Origin: Paenibacillus sp. FSL R7-0273
Lineage (GTDB): Bacteria > Bacillota > Bacilli > Paenibacillales > Paenibacillaceae
Reading direction: 5' to 3'
Assembly (NCBI RefSeq): GCF_000758625.1
Contig: NZ_CP009283.1
Span: forward strand, 1,313,501 to 1,377,500
Length of the DNA stretch: 64,000 nt
The notes beneath the pieces were generated by a model. It searched no databases. It was not told the DNA's origin and saw only the letters and a program-made list of their open reading frames with translations. Below, piece after piece: positions 44,806 to 53,970 of the stretch. The first letter of the stretch is position 1. Each line of letters starts with the position of its first letter. The position numbers were made by a program, and so were the translations under genes.

Positions 44806-45614
44806 GCGCGCGCCGGGATGCCGCTGCCGCTTTTCAGTTTCTGTCCCGCTTTCCGGTCAAGGATGGCGGTGACTTCTCGCCGGAGCTGCTGCGGCGCAGC
44901 GTGGTCTATTACCCGCTGGTCGGTGCAGCCATCGGGCTTAGCGCAGCTGCAGCCGCCGCGGCTTCCGCGTGGCTGCTGCCGGTCTGGCCCGCTGCTGTCA
45001 TAACCCTCATCCTGTGGGTGGGGCTGACCGGCGGGCTGCATCTGGACGGCTGGATGGACAGCGCCGATGCGCTGCTCAGCTACCGCTCAAGGGAGCGGAT
45101 GCTGGAGATTATGAAGGACAGCCGCGTAGGAGCGATGGGCGTGCTTGCCTGTGTCCTGCTGCTGCTGCTGAAGGCAGCGCTCCTGGCAGCGTTCATCGGG
45201 GGCAGCCGTTACTACGAGCTGCCGCTGCTCCTGCTGCCGCCGGTGTGGAGCCGCTGGTACATGGTGCGGGCCATGGCCCGCTTCCCCCTGGCCCGCGGCA
45301 ATGAAGGCCTGGCAGCGAGCTACGCCGCGCTGCCGGTCCGCCAGGAGCGGCGCGCCATGCTGCTCGCCGCTCTGCTGACGCTTCCCGCGGCCGCAGCACC
45401 TCTGGTGCTCGGCGCGGGAGGCGGGGCGTGGCCGCAGCATCTGGCTGCGGCCTGCCTGGCGCCGCTGGCCGCCGTTGCCTGCGGCGGGTATGCGGCGCGG
45501 AAGATCGGCAGCCGGCTCGGCGGGCTCACCGGCGACGTGTACGGCGCGCTGAACGAGCTGCTCGAAGCAGCATTGCTGCTGCTTCTCGTGCTGCTGCAGC
45601 ACAACCTACTGTAG
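44802..45614 (+). CDS. cobS: Adenosylcobinamide-GDP ribazoletransferase
   Basis: The 270-aa membrane enzyme joins AdoCbi-GDP with alpha-ribazole (phosphate). It starts at GTG overlapping the cobU stop (GTGA). AFQFLSRFPV, the Asp-rich GGLHLDGWMDSADALLS, DSRVGAMGV and RKIGSRLGGLTGDVYGALNE are diagnostic. Several Ala/Leu-rich membrane spans are present. The gene is markedly GC-rich, especially 45190-45600. Confidence 0.93.
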   Translation: MSARRDAAAAFQFLSRFPVKDGGDFSPELLRRSVVYYPLVGAAIGLSAAAAAAASAWLLPVWPAAVITLILWVGLTGGLHLDGWMDSADALLSYRSRERMLEIMKDSRVGAMGVLACVLLLLLKAALLAAFIGGSRYYELPLLLLPPVWSRWYMVRAMARFPLARGNEGLAASYAALPVRQERRAMLLAALLTLPAAAAPLVLGAGGGAWPQHLAAACLAPLAAVACGGYAARKIGSRLGGLTGDVYGALNELLEAALLLLLVLLQHNLL

Positions 45615-45676
45615 ACAGCACAGGAGCAGCTAGTCTGAACCAGTCCGGGATCAGAATAAGGGAAAGGAGGGTCCAC

Positions 45677-47278
45677 GTGAAAAAGCTAACAGATACATAT
45701 GCACAGCATCAGCCTGCGGCAGTACTGATGATCCAGGGGACCGCCTCGGATGTCGGCAAAAGCCTCGTTACCGCTGCCATCGGACGGATTATGATGCAGG
45801 ACGGATACCGTGTAGCCCCGTACAAATCACAGAACATGGCGCTGAATTCCTACGTTACCGAGGATGGCAAGGAAATCGGCCGGGCCCAGGGAATGCAGGC
45901 AGAGGCCTTTGGCATTACTGCAACCACCGATATGAATCCGATTCTGCTGAAGCCGTCGGGTGAGATGAGTGCGCAGATTGTGGTGCACGGTGTGCCGCAT
46001 ACGGCGCTCAGTGCCCGGGAGTACCGCGAGAAATTTCTTCCGGAGGCCAAGGATACGGTAATGTCTGCGCTCGGCAGGCTGCGTGAGGCCTATGATGCCG
46101 TGCTGATGGAGGGCGCAGGCAGCCCGGCCGAGATTAATCTCAAGGCCCGCGATATCGTCAACATGAATCTCGCCGGCTGGGCAGACGCCCCGGTTATATT
46201 GGTTGCCGATATTGACCGGGGAGGCGTGTTTGCTTTTCTTGTAGGTACGCTGGAGCTGCTTGAGCCGCATGAGCGGGCCCGGGTCAAAGGCTTTATCATC
46301 AATAAGTTCCGCGGGGACCTTTCGCTGCTGCAGCCGGGGCTGGATTGGCTGGAGCAGCGTACAGGCATTCCTGTGCTTGGGGTGCTTCCTTTCCTCCCGC
46401 AGCTGCGGATCGAGGCGGAGGATTCCGTGGTGCTGGATGCAGCCCCGGCGCGGCTGGCGGGCAGCTCCAAAGAGCTGGACATTGCGGTCATCCGCTATCC
46501 CCGCATCTCGAACTTCACGGACTTCGATCCGCTGCAGGCTGAGCCGGATGCTTCAGTACGTTACGTGAACACTGCCGCAGAGCTCGGTACGCCGGATGTT
46601 ATCATTCTGCCGGGCACGAAGAATACCGCGGCGGATCTCGCATTCCTGAGGCAGCAGGGGTTCTCCGCAGCAATCGCAGCTGCACTCCGCCAGGGTACAC
46701 AGCAGCTGGCCGGCATCTGCGGAGGCTACCAGATGCTGGGACAAAGGCTGCTTGATCCGGATGCTGTGGAGGGCAGTGAGCCGGGGGAAAGCGAGGGGCT
46801 TGGTTATCTGCCGCTGTCCACGGTATTTCTGCAGCACAAAACGACTGTACGGGTAACAGGTACGCTGGCTGGCGGCCATCCGCTGCAATTAGGCGGGGTT
46901 ACACAGCAGGAGGCGGCGAATATCCCTGTAGGCGGATACGAAATCCATATGGGAGCTACAACGAATCACGATGCTGCCGCAGTCCGCAGCCTGTTCCGGC
47001 TGGATAGAAAGGACGGGCAGGAGCAGCTTGAGGGCTGGGGTACCCCTGACGGGAGAATATGGGGAACCTATCTGCACGGACTGTTCCATAACGATGAGCT
47101 GCGCCGCCGCTGGCTTGACGGACTACGGGTGGCCAAGGGCCTGGCACCGAAGGCTGTAACCTTCTCGGCAGCAGATCTGCGTGAGCAGGAGTTCGACCGG
47201 CTCGCTTCCTCTGTGCGGGAGAATCTGAATATGGAAGCTGTGTATGCAATAATGGGCCTGCCCGGAAAAGAGGAATAG
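45677..47278 (+). CDS. cbiP: Adenosylcobyric acid synthase (glutamine-hydrolysing)
   Basis: A GTG at 45677 with AAAGGAGGG 6 bp upstream is the start; the frame runs open upstream through cobS but without a start signal. The 533-aa CobQ/CbiP has an N-terminal dethiobiotin-synthetase-like ATPase ([33 protein letters not shown]) and a C-terminal class I-type amidotransferase with [11 protein letters not shown] (Cys), GYEIHMG and the His in [10 protein letters not shown]. It amidates four side chains of cobyrinic acid a,c-diamide. ynfA follows 2 bp later. Confidence 0.94.
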   Translation: MKKLTDTYAQHQPAAVLMIQGTASDVGKSLVTAAIGRIMMQDGYRVAPYKSQNMALNSYVTEDGKEIGRAQGMQAEAFGITATTDMNPILLKPSGEMSAQIVVHGVPHTALSAREYREKFLPEAKDTVMSALGRLREAYDAVLMEGAGSPAEINLKARDIVNMNLAGWADAPVILVADIDRGGVFAFLVGTLELLEPHERARVKGFIINKFRGDLSLLQPGLDWLEQRTGIPVLGVLPFLPQLRIEAEDSVVLDAAPARLAGSSKELDIAVIRYPRISNFTDFDPLQAEPDASVRYVNTAAELGTPDVIILPGTKNTAADLAFLRQQGFSAAIAAALRQGTQQLAGICGGYQMLGQRLLDPDAVEGSEPGESEGLGYLPLSTVFLQHKTTVRVTGTLAGGHPLQLGGVTQQEAANIPVGGYEIHMGATTNHDAAAVRSLFRLDRKDGQEQLEGWGTPDGRIWGTYLHGLFHNDELRRRWLDGLRVAKGLAPKAVTFSAADLREQEFDRLASSVRENLNMEAVYAIMGLPGKEE

Positions 47279-47280
47279 CA

Positions 47281-47607
47281 ATGATGATGGCAATTCTGCT
47301 GTTTGTAGTGGCCGGTCTCGCCGAGATCGGCGGCGGTTATCTGGTCTGGCTCTGGCTGCGTGAGTCCCGTCCGCTCTGGTACGGACTTACAGGCGCTGTC
47401 ATCCTGATCGCATACGGGATCATCCCGACACTGCAGAAATTCCCGTCCTTCGGGAGAGTGTACGCGGCATACGGCGGTGTATTCGTTGTGCTGGCAGTCC
47501 TGTGGGGCTGGCTGGTTGACAAAAAAACACCGGATATGTACGACTGGATTGGCGCTGCCATCTGCATCATTGGAGTATCCGTCATCCTCTGGGCTCCAAG
47601 AAGCTAG
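47281..47607 (+). CDS. YnfA family (UPF0060) small membrane protein
   Basis: The 108-aa protein has four membrane segments and the UPF0060 landmarks [44 protein letters not shown] and [20 protein letters not shown]. YnfA resembles small multidrug resistance exporters. It starts 2 bp after cbiP and so rides on the cobalamin operon; a functional link is doubtful. The first TAACGGAC element of cassette C begins 2 bp after its stop codon. Confidence 0.9.
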   Translation: MMMAILLFVVAGLAEIGGGYLVWLWLRESRPLWYGLTGAVILIAYGIIPTLQKFPSFGRVYAAYGGVFVVLAVLWGWLVDKKTPDMYDWIGAAICIIGVSVILWAPRS

Positions 47608-47608
47608 T

Positions 47609-47791
47609 TAACGGACCGGAATGATCTTCTTTGCCGCTACAATCCAACATTCTCCTTCTAACGGACCCCAGCGCCGTTATTCAGTCATATTGAAGCGAAA
47701 AACACGTTCTAGACCGGCAATAAAGGCTCCTCAGTCCGTTAGCCCGGGCAAATGCAGCAGATAGGGAAAATAACGGCGCTGCGGTCCGTTA
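47609..47791. repeat. Four-element intergenic cassette C (TAACGGAC family)
   Basis: Forward elements begin at 47609 and 47659; inverted elements end at 47741 and 47791, both pairs exactly 50 bp apart. The second forward element and the last inverted element are complementary at 22 of 23 positions. The remaining part of this 476-bp convergent gap (to 48083) contains a terminator and no gene I can support. Confidence 0.8.
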
Positions 47792-48024
47792 ACGGGTTCG
47801 CAGAAGTCCGGGCGGAAGTCCCAAGAGGTCAAACTAGCCAAACGAACCAGAAGCCGGATTGAACAGCTTACCGGCTGGATTGTACCAGTGTGCCGGCGAC
47901 AGCGAACCGGAGGAAACGGAGGAAACGCAGGGACTGCGTTGTCTGACGGTTATGTCTCTTTGCTGTAATCCGCCTGGAGGTACAGCCATGGAACAAGCAC
48001 GTCCCCTGCATTCTGCTTCAACCC

Positions 48025-48081
48025 AAAAAGGGACTCCAAGGAAGCCTGCCGCGTAGCGGCGCTTCCATGGAGTCCCTTTAT
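48025..48081. terminator. Terminator of the chemoreceptor gene, bidirectional
   Basis: AAAGGGACTCCA...GGAAGC pairs with GCTTCC...TGGAGTCCCTTT, an ~18-bp interrupted stem with A/T flanks; leftward transcripts get the better U tract. Confidence 0.85.
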
Positions 48082-48083
48082 TC

Positions 48084-49772
48084 TTAAATCTTGAACTGGG
48101 CTACAGCCTTCTGCAGCTTGACGGCCTGCTCATGCAGGTGCTCTACGGTCAGCGCATTGCCTTCCAGCTCCTGATGCTGGCGGGCAGAATCCCCGGCCAG
48201 CGAATCTGCAATGGTCTGCGACATCGCAGTGATCTGTGCTGCCTCTTCGACAGAGGCGCTGACTTCCTCGGTGCCGGCGGAGATTTCCTGGGTAGCGGCC
48301 GACACGGACTGGATGCTGTGGCTGATGCTCTGAATCAGAATGAGCAGGTGGTTGAAGGCGTCTCCTGCGGCAACTACCTTGCCGACCCCGGAGGATACCT
48401 CCGCATTCACGTGGTTCATTTCCTCTACCGACCGGTTCATATCCTGCTGCAGGCTGAGCAGGAATTCACGGATCTGCTCATTGGATTCCTTGGACTGCTC
48501 GGACAGCTTGCGAACCTCTCCGGCTACTACGGCGAAGCCCCTGCCGTGCTCACCGGCGCGTGCTGCTTCGATGGAAGCGTTGAGCGAGAGCATTTGAATC
48601 TGCTTCGTGATTTCGGTAATGCCCTGAACCACTTCGCCGATCATCTGCGAACGTTCATTCATGATGCGGAACTGCTCAAGCGAATGTACGGAGGCAAGCT
48701 CTACCTGGCGCATCTGCTCCACAGCACTCTGTGCGATTTCGTTACCGCCGGTTGCTTCTGCTGAGGCCTCGGTGATCTGCTCGGTTACTTCACCGGCTGC
48801 CGAAGCGATATGCTGGATGCCGACATTGATCTCCTCCATTGCTCTGGAGTTCTCGAAGGCGCTGCTGGCGATGGTTGCACTGCCCTTGCTGATCTCAGTC
48901 ACAGACTCGGCGGAGCGTTCAGCCATCCCGTTCAGCACCTCGACCCGTGTCTTCAGATCATTGGCATCCGCCACAACGGTATTCGAGGTTTCGAGCACCT
49001 GGCCGATCATGTCCTTCAGCTTGTGGCCCATGCTGCGGAAGCTTTCCGACAGCTGGCTGACCTCGTCGTTCCCCTTGACCGTGAGCTCCTGGGTGAAGTC
49101 ACCTCCTGCCATCTTGTTGCTGTAGGCTGTCAGCTGGGTAAGCGGCCGGGTAATTCTGCGGGTCATGAAATAGGCAGCGGTGAGGCTGACAATAAGGGAG
49201 GCTAGGGTGATGCCTACGCTGGTCCAAATGATGCTGTCGATTTTATCCTGGACAAAGCCCACATCATAGCTTACGCCAACCAGCATAGTACTGCCGGGAA
49301 TTCCAACATATGCGGTTCTATGTATACCGTTACTATCACTATATGTATCACTGATTCCTTGCTTGCCTTTAGAGGCCTGGGTCATTACGGCATTTACGGC
49401 AAGACTATCACCCGGCTTCAGTTTGGAGTCTTGATCAGCAGCCAGCACAGTTGCTTTGCCTTCGGCGAGATTGATCAGGAAGATGCTCTCCACATCATGC
49501 TGTGCCCGTTTATCCTTAAAATAGTATTTAAGATTGGTTGCAGCCTGCTCGCTCTGGTTAAGGGTCTGCTGGGCATGCGTTGCATTCATTCCTTTGTAAG
49601 AATCCTGGGCCGCTGCAGTCAAAAGCTTGTTAATCTGCGGCATAACGTAGCTGTCAATGGTGCTCATGGAAATAAAGTAGAAGCTGATACTTAGCACAAG
49701 AGACGTTAGCAACAATACGGCAAACAAAAGAAGCGTGAATTTGCGGCTGATCGAATTTTTAAAGCGTACCAT
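48084..49772 (-). CDS. Methyl-accepting chemotaxis protein
   Basis: Translation from [13 protein letters not shown], 8 bp after AAGGAG, gives 562 aa. First membrane span at ~13-37, extracellular Cache-like sensor (~38-185) containing [13 protein letters not shown] at its end, second span ~188-210, HAMP ([22 protein letters not shown]), and the cytoplasmic signalling coiled coil with hairpin tip [34 protein letters not shown]. It signals to CheA; the ligand is unknown. A possible sigma-D -10 lies ~105 bp upstream. Confidence 0.92.
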   Translation of the reverse strand: MVRFKNSISRKFTLLLFAVLLLTSLVLSISFYFISMSTIDSYVMPQINKLLTAAAQDSYKGMNATHAQQTLNQSEQAATNLKYYFKDKRAQHDVESIFLINLAEGKATVLAADQDSKLKPGDSLAVNAVMTQASKGKQGISDTYSDSNGIHRTAYVGIPGSTMLVGVSYDVGFVQDKIDSIIWTSVGITLASLIVSLTAAYFMTRRITRPLTQLTAYSNKMAGGDFTQELTVKGNDEVSQLSESFRSMGHKLKDMIGQVLETSNTVVADANDLKTRVEVLNGMAERSAESVTEISKGSATIASSAFENSRAMEEINVGIQHIASAAGEVTEQITEASAEATGGNEIAQSAVEQMRQVELASVHSLEQFRIMNERSQMIGEVVQGITEITKQIQMLSLNASIEAARAGEHGRGFAVVAGEVRKLSEQSKESNEQIREFLLSLQQDMNRSVEEMNHVNAEVSSGVGKVVAAGDAFNHLLILIQSISHSIQSVSAATQEISAGTEEVSASVEEAAQITAMSQTIADSLAGDSARQHQELEGNALTVEHLHEQAVKLQKAVAQFKI

Positions 49773-50112
49773 TTCATTCTCTCCTTCGTCGTTTGGATGC
49801 ATCGTATATCCCACTGCTGCGGATGCTTAACTGTAAAGCAGGCACAGTATATTCCACAGGTATAGGTCATATTAAGGATATCGGTTACGGCAATGCGATT
49901 GATAACTATTCTATAGAATTAACCCCCGGTTGAATAGTGAAATATGCAATAATAATACAGTTTTTTCTGAAAAAATTAATGATTCTCAGATAAAATTCGT
50001 TATTTGCGAAAATATACAGATAAATTAGTGAATTTACTGGAAACAAAATTTCATGGCCTGTAAGGTTTTATTGTGATAGAGTAGTAATGTTTGTTCCGGC
50101 ATAACATCATAA
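49773..50112. other. AT-rich divergent gap between the chemoreceptor and the queuosine-precursor transporter
   Basis: On the minus strand, ACCGATAT (49878-49885) matches 7 of 8 bases of the sigma-D -10 GCCGATAT, with a poor -35; it would suit a chemoreceptor gene. The remainder is AT-rich with no gene. The rightward promoter for the riboswitch is not obvious. Confidence 0.3.
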
Positions 50113-50152
50113 CCGCGGTTCGTAACCATCCCGCGTAACCAAAACTAGGAGG
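50113..50152 (+). promoter_or_regulatory. PreQ1-I riboswitch
   Basis: CGCGG (50114-50118) pairs with CCGCG (50131-50135) around a 12-nt loop beginning TTC, giving the conserved GGTTC. A tail TAACCAAAACTAGGAGG follows. This matches the preQ1-I H-type pseudoknot layout (stem, 12-nt loop, A-rich tail with ACTA). The tail's end is the ribosome binding site AGGAGG, so ligand binding should block translation of the downstream transporter gene. Confidence 0.85.
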
Positions 50153-50164
50153 ATTTATAGATAC

Positions 50165-50890
50165 ATGTTTAATTTGCTGTGGGGAATTTTGTTTGTGGTT
50201 GTCAATTTTGCTTTTTTTCTGATCTGTTACCGGCTGTTCGGCAAAAAGGGCTTGTACGCCTGGGTGGGAATAGCGACTGTTATTGCTAACATCCAGGTAG
50301 CCAAGACGATCGAGATGCCCTTTGGAATCGTTATGACGCTCGGCAACACGATGTATGTCACCTTATATCTGACCAGTGATCTGCTGAATGAGAAGTACGG
50401 GCGGGCTGAAGCGCGTAATGCGGTCTGGTTCGGATTCTTCACGCTGCTGATGACGACAGCGATTATGCAGATGGTGCTTGTGTTTGAGCCGCAGGAGACG
50501 GACATTGCGCAGTCCTCGCTGACAACGATTTTCGGCCTGATGCCGAGGCTGGCCCTGGGCAGTCTTACCGCTTATTTCATCAGCCAGTTTCTGGATGTAC
50601 GCCTGTACGCCTGGATCCGTAAATATTACGGCAGCTCCCGCCAGCTCTGGATCCGTTCGAACGGCAGCACAATGATCAGCTCCTTTGTCGATACGCTGAT
50701 TTTCTGCACAATTGCCTTTGCCGGACTATATGATCTGAAGGTATGGACGGAGATTCTGCTGACAACCTATCTATCCAAGTTCCTGCTGACCGGCGCCGGC
50801 ACGCCTATCCTCTACATCGCCCGTTCCTTCAGCTTTGCTGAAGAGACCGGAGCCCGCAAGGATAATGACGGTGCAAAGCTTGAGCTGTAA
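50165..50890 (+). CDS. Queuosine precursor transporter (YhhQ/QueT-like, DUF165)
   Basis: The 241-aa protein has about six membrane segments and YhhQ-family landmarks: GLYAWVGIATVIANIQVAKTIE, TLGNTMYVTLYLTSDLLNEKYG, ARNAVWFGF and SNGSTMISSFVDTLIFCTIAF. The family imports preQ0/preQ1 or queuine for tRNA queuosine synthesis. The preQ1-I riboswitch immediately upstream confirms the assignment. AGGAGG is 12 bp before ATG. A terminator follows. Confidence 0.92.
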   Translation: MFNLLWGILFVVVNFAFFLICYRLFGKKGLYAWVGIATVIANIQVAKTIEMPFGIVMTLGNTMYVTLYLTSDLLNEKYGRAEARNAVWFGFFTLLMTTAIMQMVLVFEPQETDIAQSSLTTIFGLMPRLALGSLTAYFISQFLDVRLYAWIRKYYGSSRQLWIRSNGSTMISSFVDTLIFCTIAFAGLYDLKVWTEILLTTYLSKFLLTGAGTPILYIARSFSFAEETGARKDNDGAKLEL

Positions 50891-50937
50891 AAGAATACGT
50901 ATGCCTCAGTCGGCAAAACAGCCGGCTGAGTACAAAT

Positions 50938-50978
50938 AAAAAGCAGCAGGCTCCCGGAAATGGGCCTGCTGCTTTTTT
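50938..50978. terminator. Bidirectional terminator
   Basis: AAAGCAGCAGGC pairs with GCCTGCTGCTTT, with A and T flanks. It separates the transporter from the convergent M24 peptidase; a second hairpin (CTCAG.CGGC/GCCGGCTGAG) precedes it. Confidence 0.9.
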
Positions 50979-51011
50979 GCATAAATATAAGCTTGCTTGG
51001 CTTGTTGCTGC

Positions 51012-52106
51012 CTACAGATGAAGTACAGTGAGCTCTTTAGGGAAGCTGGTCAGAGTGACCGGACCTTCGGGCGTAATGAACACATCATCCTCAATACGCA
51101 CTCCGCCCAGACCCGGCACATAGATGCCCGGCTCAACAGTGAACACATTGCCGTGCTCAATAATGTCGGTGTTCAGTCCATGCATGGACGGATATTCATG
51201 AGTATCCATACCGAGGCCGTGGCCGACCCGGTGCATGAAATATTCACCGTACCCTGCAGCCTCAATCACATCACGGGCAGCCTTGTCCACCGAGCCGAAG
51301 GTAGCCCCGGCCCGGGAAGCGTCTATACCGGCCATATTGGCGGCCAGTACCGTATTATAAATCTCAACCAGCCTGCTGTCGATTTCGCCGACAGCAAAGG
51401 TACGGGTAATATCGGAGGCGTAGCCCGCCGCATATACGCCCATATCGAACATCAGCAGATCACCGGGCTGGATGATCCGGTCGCCAGGCACGCCGTGCGG
51501 CAGCGCCGTATTCGGGCCGGAGAGCACCATAGTGTCGAAGGAGGGGCCGGAAGCGCCGACCTTTTTCATCAGATACTCCAGCTCTGCAACCAGCTCGATC
51601 TCGGTCACTCCGCTCTTAATATGGCTCAGCCCGCGGCGGAGCACCTCCTCTACCAGCTCGGCGGCATGCTTCATCCGGCTGATTTCCTCCGGTGTCTTTC
51701 TGGCGCGCATAGCCCGCAGCAGGTGGCCGATGTCGCTGAAGCTTCCGGCCGGAACGGCAGCGGACAGCAGCTCATAGCGGCTGACGGAGAAATGCTCCTT
51801 CTCGATACCGAAGACTGCCGGCGCAGCGCCGCCGAAGCGGGACTGAAGCAGCTCATACGGATTATCCGTATCGCTGTGCGTCAGGATTGTTGTAACCGAG
51901 GAGGCGGCCTGCGCAGCCTCGCTGTCCAGTGCCGGGACAATCAGCACAGGCTCTTCACCGCGGATCAGCAAAAGGCCCAGAAACCGCTCGTGCGGGTTCG
52001 AGGCAAATCCGGTCAGATAGTATACATGCTTGGGATCGGTTACCAGCAGGGCATCCAGCCCGCCGGCTGCCATTCCTTGCTCTAGACTTTTCAGAGCATC
52101 GTTCAT
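51012..52106 (-). CDS. M24 family Xaa-Pro aminopeptidase
   Basis: The 364-aa protein has an N-terminal creatinase-like domain (~1-130) and a pita-bread metallopeptidase domain with the five metal ligands visible: FDMGVY (D), SDITRTF (D), VGHGLGMDTHEYP (H), FTVEPGIY (E), VRIEDDV (E). It removes N-terminal residues ahead of proline in the cytosol. It lies 48 bp downstream of the MBL gene on the same strand and could share its transcript. Confidence 0.92.
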   Translation of the reverse strand: MNDALKSLEQGMAAGGLDALLVTDPKHVYYLTGFASNPHERFLGLLLIRGEEPVLIVPALDSEAAQAASSVTTILTHSDTDNPYELLQSRFGGAAPAVFGIEKEHFSVSRYELLSAAVPAGSFSDIGHLLRAMRARKTPEEISRMKHAAELVEEVLRRGLSHIKSGVTEIELVAELEYLMKKVGASGPSFDTMVLSGPNTALPHGVPGDRIIQPGDLLMFDMGVYAAGYASDITRTFAVGEIDSRLVEIYNTVLAANMAGIDASRAGATFGSVDKAARDVIEAAGYGEYFMHRVGHGLGMDTHEYPSMHGLNTDIIEHGNVFTVEPGIYVPGLGGVRIEDDVFITPEGPVTLTSFPKELTVLHL

Positions 52107-52154
52107 TTAAGATATTCCCCTTTCGTATAACCCTTCTAAACATCAATTCTCTAA

Positions 52155-52871
52155 TTATAGCAGAGATTCCGTCAATGTCCCGATAAGCTCCTGCGGGCTG
52201 CCTTCATATACTCCGCCGTGATAACAAAGGATGGTGCGGACCGGCAGGTCCTTCAGCTTCAGCAGGCTGCGCAGCGCCAGCGGCATATCCGGTGTGGCCG
52301 CATCCCATGGTCCGGCCAGCTCCCCGTCCAGAACACGCAGCTCATCAGCAGCAAGCAGCAGCTCCTGCTCCCGCAGGTAGAGGCAGATATGACCCGGTGT
52401 ATGCCCGGGAGTATGGATAATCTCAAGCCCGCCGCCCCAGGGCAGCTGTTCAGCATCATGAAGCTCTTCGATTTCCGGCAGCTGCTTCAGCTGCTCCAGA
52501 AAACGACCGAACGCTTCCCGGCGTTCCGGCGGCAGCTGGGCAATCCGTTCCGGGGTCATTTTGAGCATGGGCTGGCTGCCGCTTATAACCGGCAGATCAC
52601 CCGGATGGGCGAACAGCCGGATACCGGGGAATTGGCGGACAAGTGCGGGAAGATTCCCGATATGGTCTGTATCCTGATGGGTTAGAATGATCCGCTTCAG
52701 GCTGGAAGGGCCTTCGCCTGCTTCCTCAATGGCCTTAATCAGAGCCTCATACTGATCAAACATGCCGGTGTCAATCAGCGTCAGCCCGTCTTCGTCTTTA
52801 AGCAATACAGGATGCACCTGGGATTCTCCCAGCGGGATAGTGAGCACTATAATATTCGGTCTGATCTGCAT
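52155..52871 (-). CDS. MBL-fold metallohydrolase with HQDTDH metal motif
   Basis: The 238-aa glyoxalase II-like MBL protein has ILTHQDTDHIG where the usual motif is HxHxDH: the second His is Asp. Other ligands are in HTPGHTPGHICLYL, LLAADEL and LCYHGG. This HxDxDH form occurs in a YflN-like Firmicute subfamily, so it need not be inactive, but metal binding is probably altered. Function is unassigned. It sits upstream of the M24 peptidase gene on the same strand. Confidence 0.82.
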   Translation of the reverse strand: MQIRPNIIVLTIPLGESQVHPVLLKDEDGLTLIDTGMFDQYEALIKAIEEAGEGPSSLKRIILTHQDTDHIGNLPALVRQFPGIRLFAHPGDLPVISGSQPMLKMTPERIAQLPPERREAFGRFLEQLKQLPEIEELHDAEQLPWGGGLEIIHTPGHTPGHICLYLREQELLLAADELRVLDGELAGPWDAATPDMPLALRSLLKLKDLPVRTILCYHGGVYEGSPQELIGTLTESLL

Positions 52872-52943
52872 CGTTAGCTCCGGGAGCGTCTCCCGGATTC
52901 ACCTCCTGAAAGTTTTGGGGCTATTCTTTTCTTGAACCCCTGA

Positions 52944-52989
52944 TATAATGTAACATTATCTTAGATCAACTGCCTGGTAAAAGCCAGGC
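52944..52989 (+). promoter_or_regulatory. Extended -10 promoter and leader hairpin before the SDR gene
   Basis: TGATATAAT (extended -10, TATAAT at 52944-52949) lacks a good -35. A GCCTGG-TAAAAG-CCAGGC hairpin follows at 52972-52989 in the untranslated leader. Confidence 0.5.
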
Positions 52990-53038
52990 CGGGACTGCAG
53001 TCGGCAGGGTCCTGTGCAGGAGAGGAGAATGAGCGGCT

Positions 53039-53884
53039 ATGCATGGCAAAATTGTGCTCGTCACCGGCGGCAACTCCGGTATGGGACTGGCTACTACGAT
53101 TGAAATGGCCCGCCGGGGAGCGAAGGTAATTATGGCCTGCCGCAGCAGGACACGGGGCGAAGCAGCACTGGCTGAAGCCCGGCGGCAGAGCGGGTCGGAG
53201 GACATTACGCTGATGCTGTGTGATCTGGCTTCCTTCCAGAGCATCCGCAGCTTTGCCGGGGAATTTCTGGCGGCTTATCCGGTATTGGATGTCCTGATCA
53301 ACAATGCCGGTGTGGTTACGCTCAAGCGGGAGCTGACTTCAGACGGCTACGAGATGGATTTGGGTGTCAATCATCTGGGGCATTTCCTGCTGGCCAATCT
53401 GCTGCTCGGGGCGCTTAAGAAGGCGGAGCAGGGCAGGGTCGTCGTTGTAGCCTCCGGTGCCTACAAGATCGGCAAGCTCTACCTGGAGGACCATACGCTG
53501 TCGCGCGGCTTCAATCCGGCCAAGGCTTATGCCCGCTCCAAGCTGGCCAACATCCTGTTCACGCGGGAGCTGGCTGCCCGCCTGCATGGGACCGGAGTTA
53601 CGGTTAATGCAGTCCATCCGGGAGCTGTCGGAACAAGCATCGGAGTGAACCGGGAAACCGGCTTCGGCCGTTCAGTGCTGAAGCTGCTGTCGTACTTCTT
53701 CCTGACGCCGGAGCAGGGGGCGGATACCGCCGTTTATCTGGCGACGGCTCCGGAGCTAAGCAATATCAGCGGGCAATATTATTACCGCCGCCAACTCCAG
53801 GAGCTGTCGCCGAGAGCCGCAGATGCCAAAGAAGCGGCCCGCTTATGGCAATGGAGCTTGGAGCAGACGGGACTGGAAGATTAG
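53039..53884 (+). CDS. Short-chain dehydrogenase/reductase (retinol dehydrogenase-like)
   Basis: At 281 aa, an SDR with cofactor motif TGGNSGMG (~residues 9-16), R-rich second strand MACRSRTRGE (NADP preference is inferred), NNAGVV, catalytic Ser in VVASGAY and YARSK. The C-terminal segment GQYYYRRQLQELSPRAADAKEAARLW resembles the RDH/WW-domain-oxidoreductase subgroup. The substrate is unknown. GGAGAGGAG lies about 11 bp before ATG. Confidence 0.88.
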   Translation: MHGKIVLVTGGNSGMGLATTIEMARRGAKVIMACRSRTRGEAALAEARRQSGSEDITLMLCDLASFQSIRSFAGEFLAAYPVLDVLINNAGVVTLKRELTSDGYEMDLGVNHLGHFLLANLLLGALKKAEQGRVVVVASGAYKIGKLYLEDHTLSRGFNPAKAYARSKLANILFTRELAARLHGTGVTVNAVHPGAVGTSIGVNRETGFGRSVLKLLSYFFLTPEQGADTAVYLATAPELSNISGQYYYRRQLQELSPRAADAKEAARLWQWSLEQTGLED

Positions 53885-53921
53885 ACGGCAGCAGGGTAGG
53901 ATAACAAAACTGCACATTATG

Positions 53922-53950
53922 TTGTACTTGTATAGAATGATTAGTATAGA
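53922..53950 (+). promoter_or_regulatory. Candidate promoter of the phosphinothricin-type acetyltransferase
   Basis: TTGTAC and TATAGA are separated by 17 bp, about 20 bp before the ATG. Confidence 0.45.
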
Positions 53951-53970
53951 TCACTAGGGGGAACAGCAGC

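Noticed and set aside
45428..45676. N-terminal extension of cbiP into cobS
   Set aside because: The frame is open only because of the high GC content of cobS. GTG at 45677 has a near-perfect ribosome binding site and gives the normal CbiP N-terminus.
35625..47791. Treating the TAACGGAC cassettes as ordinary terminators or as insertion sequences
   Set aside because: They lack T tracts, real terminators lie separately in the same gaps, no transposase or target-site duplication is evident, and cassette B is not in a convergent gap.
50997..52085. 362-codon plus-strand frame opposite the M24 peptidase
   Set aside because: His/Gln-rich shadow peptide. The minus strand carries all five metal ligands of M24.
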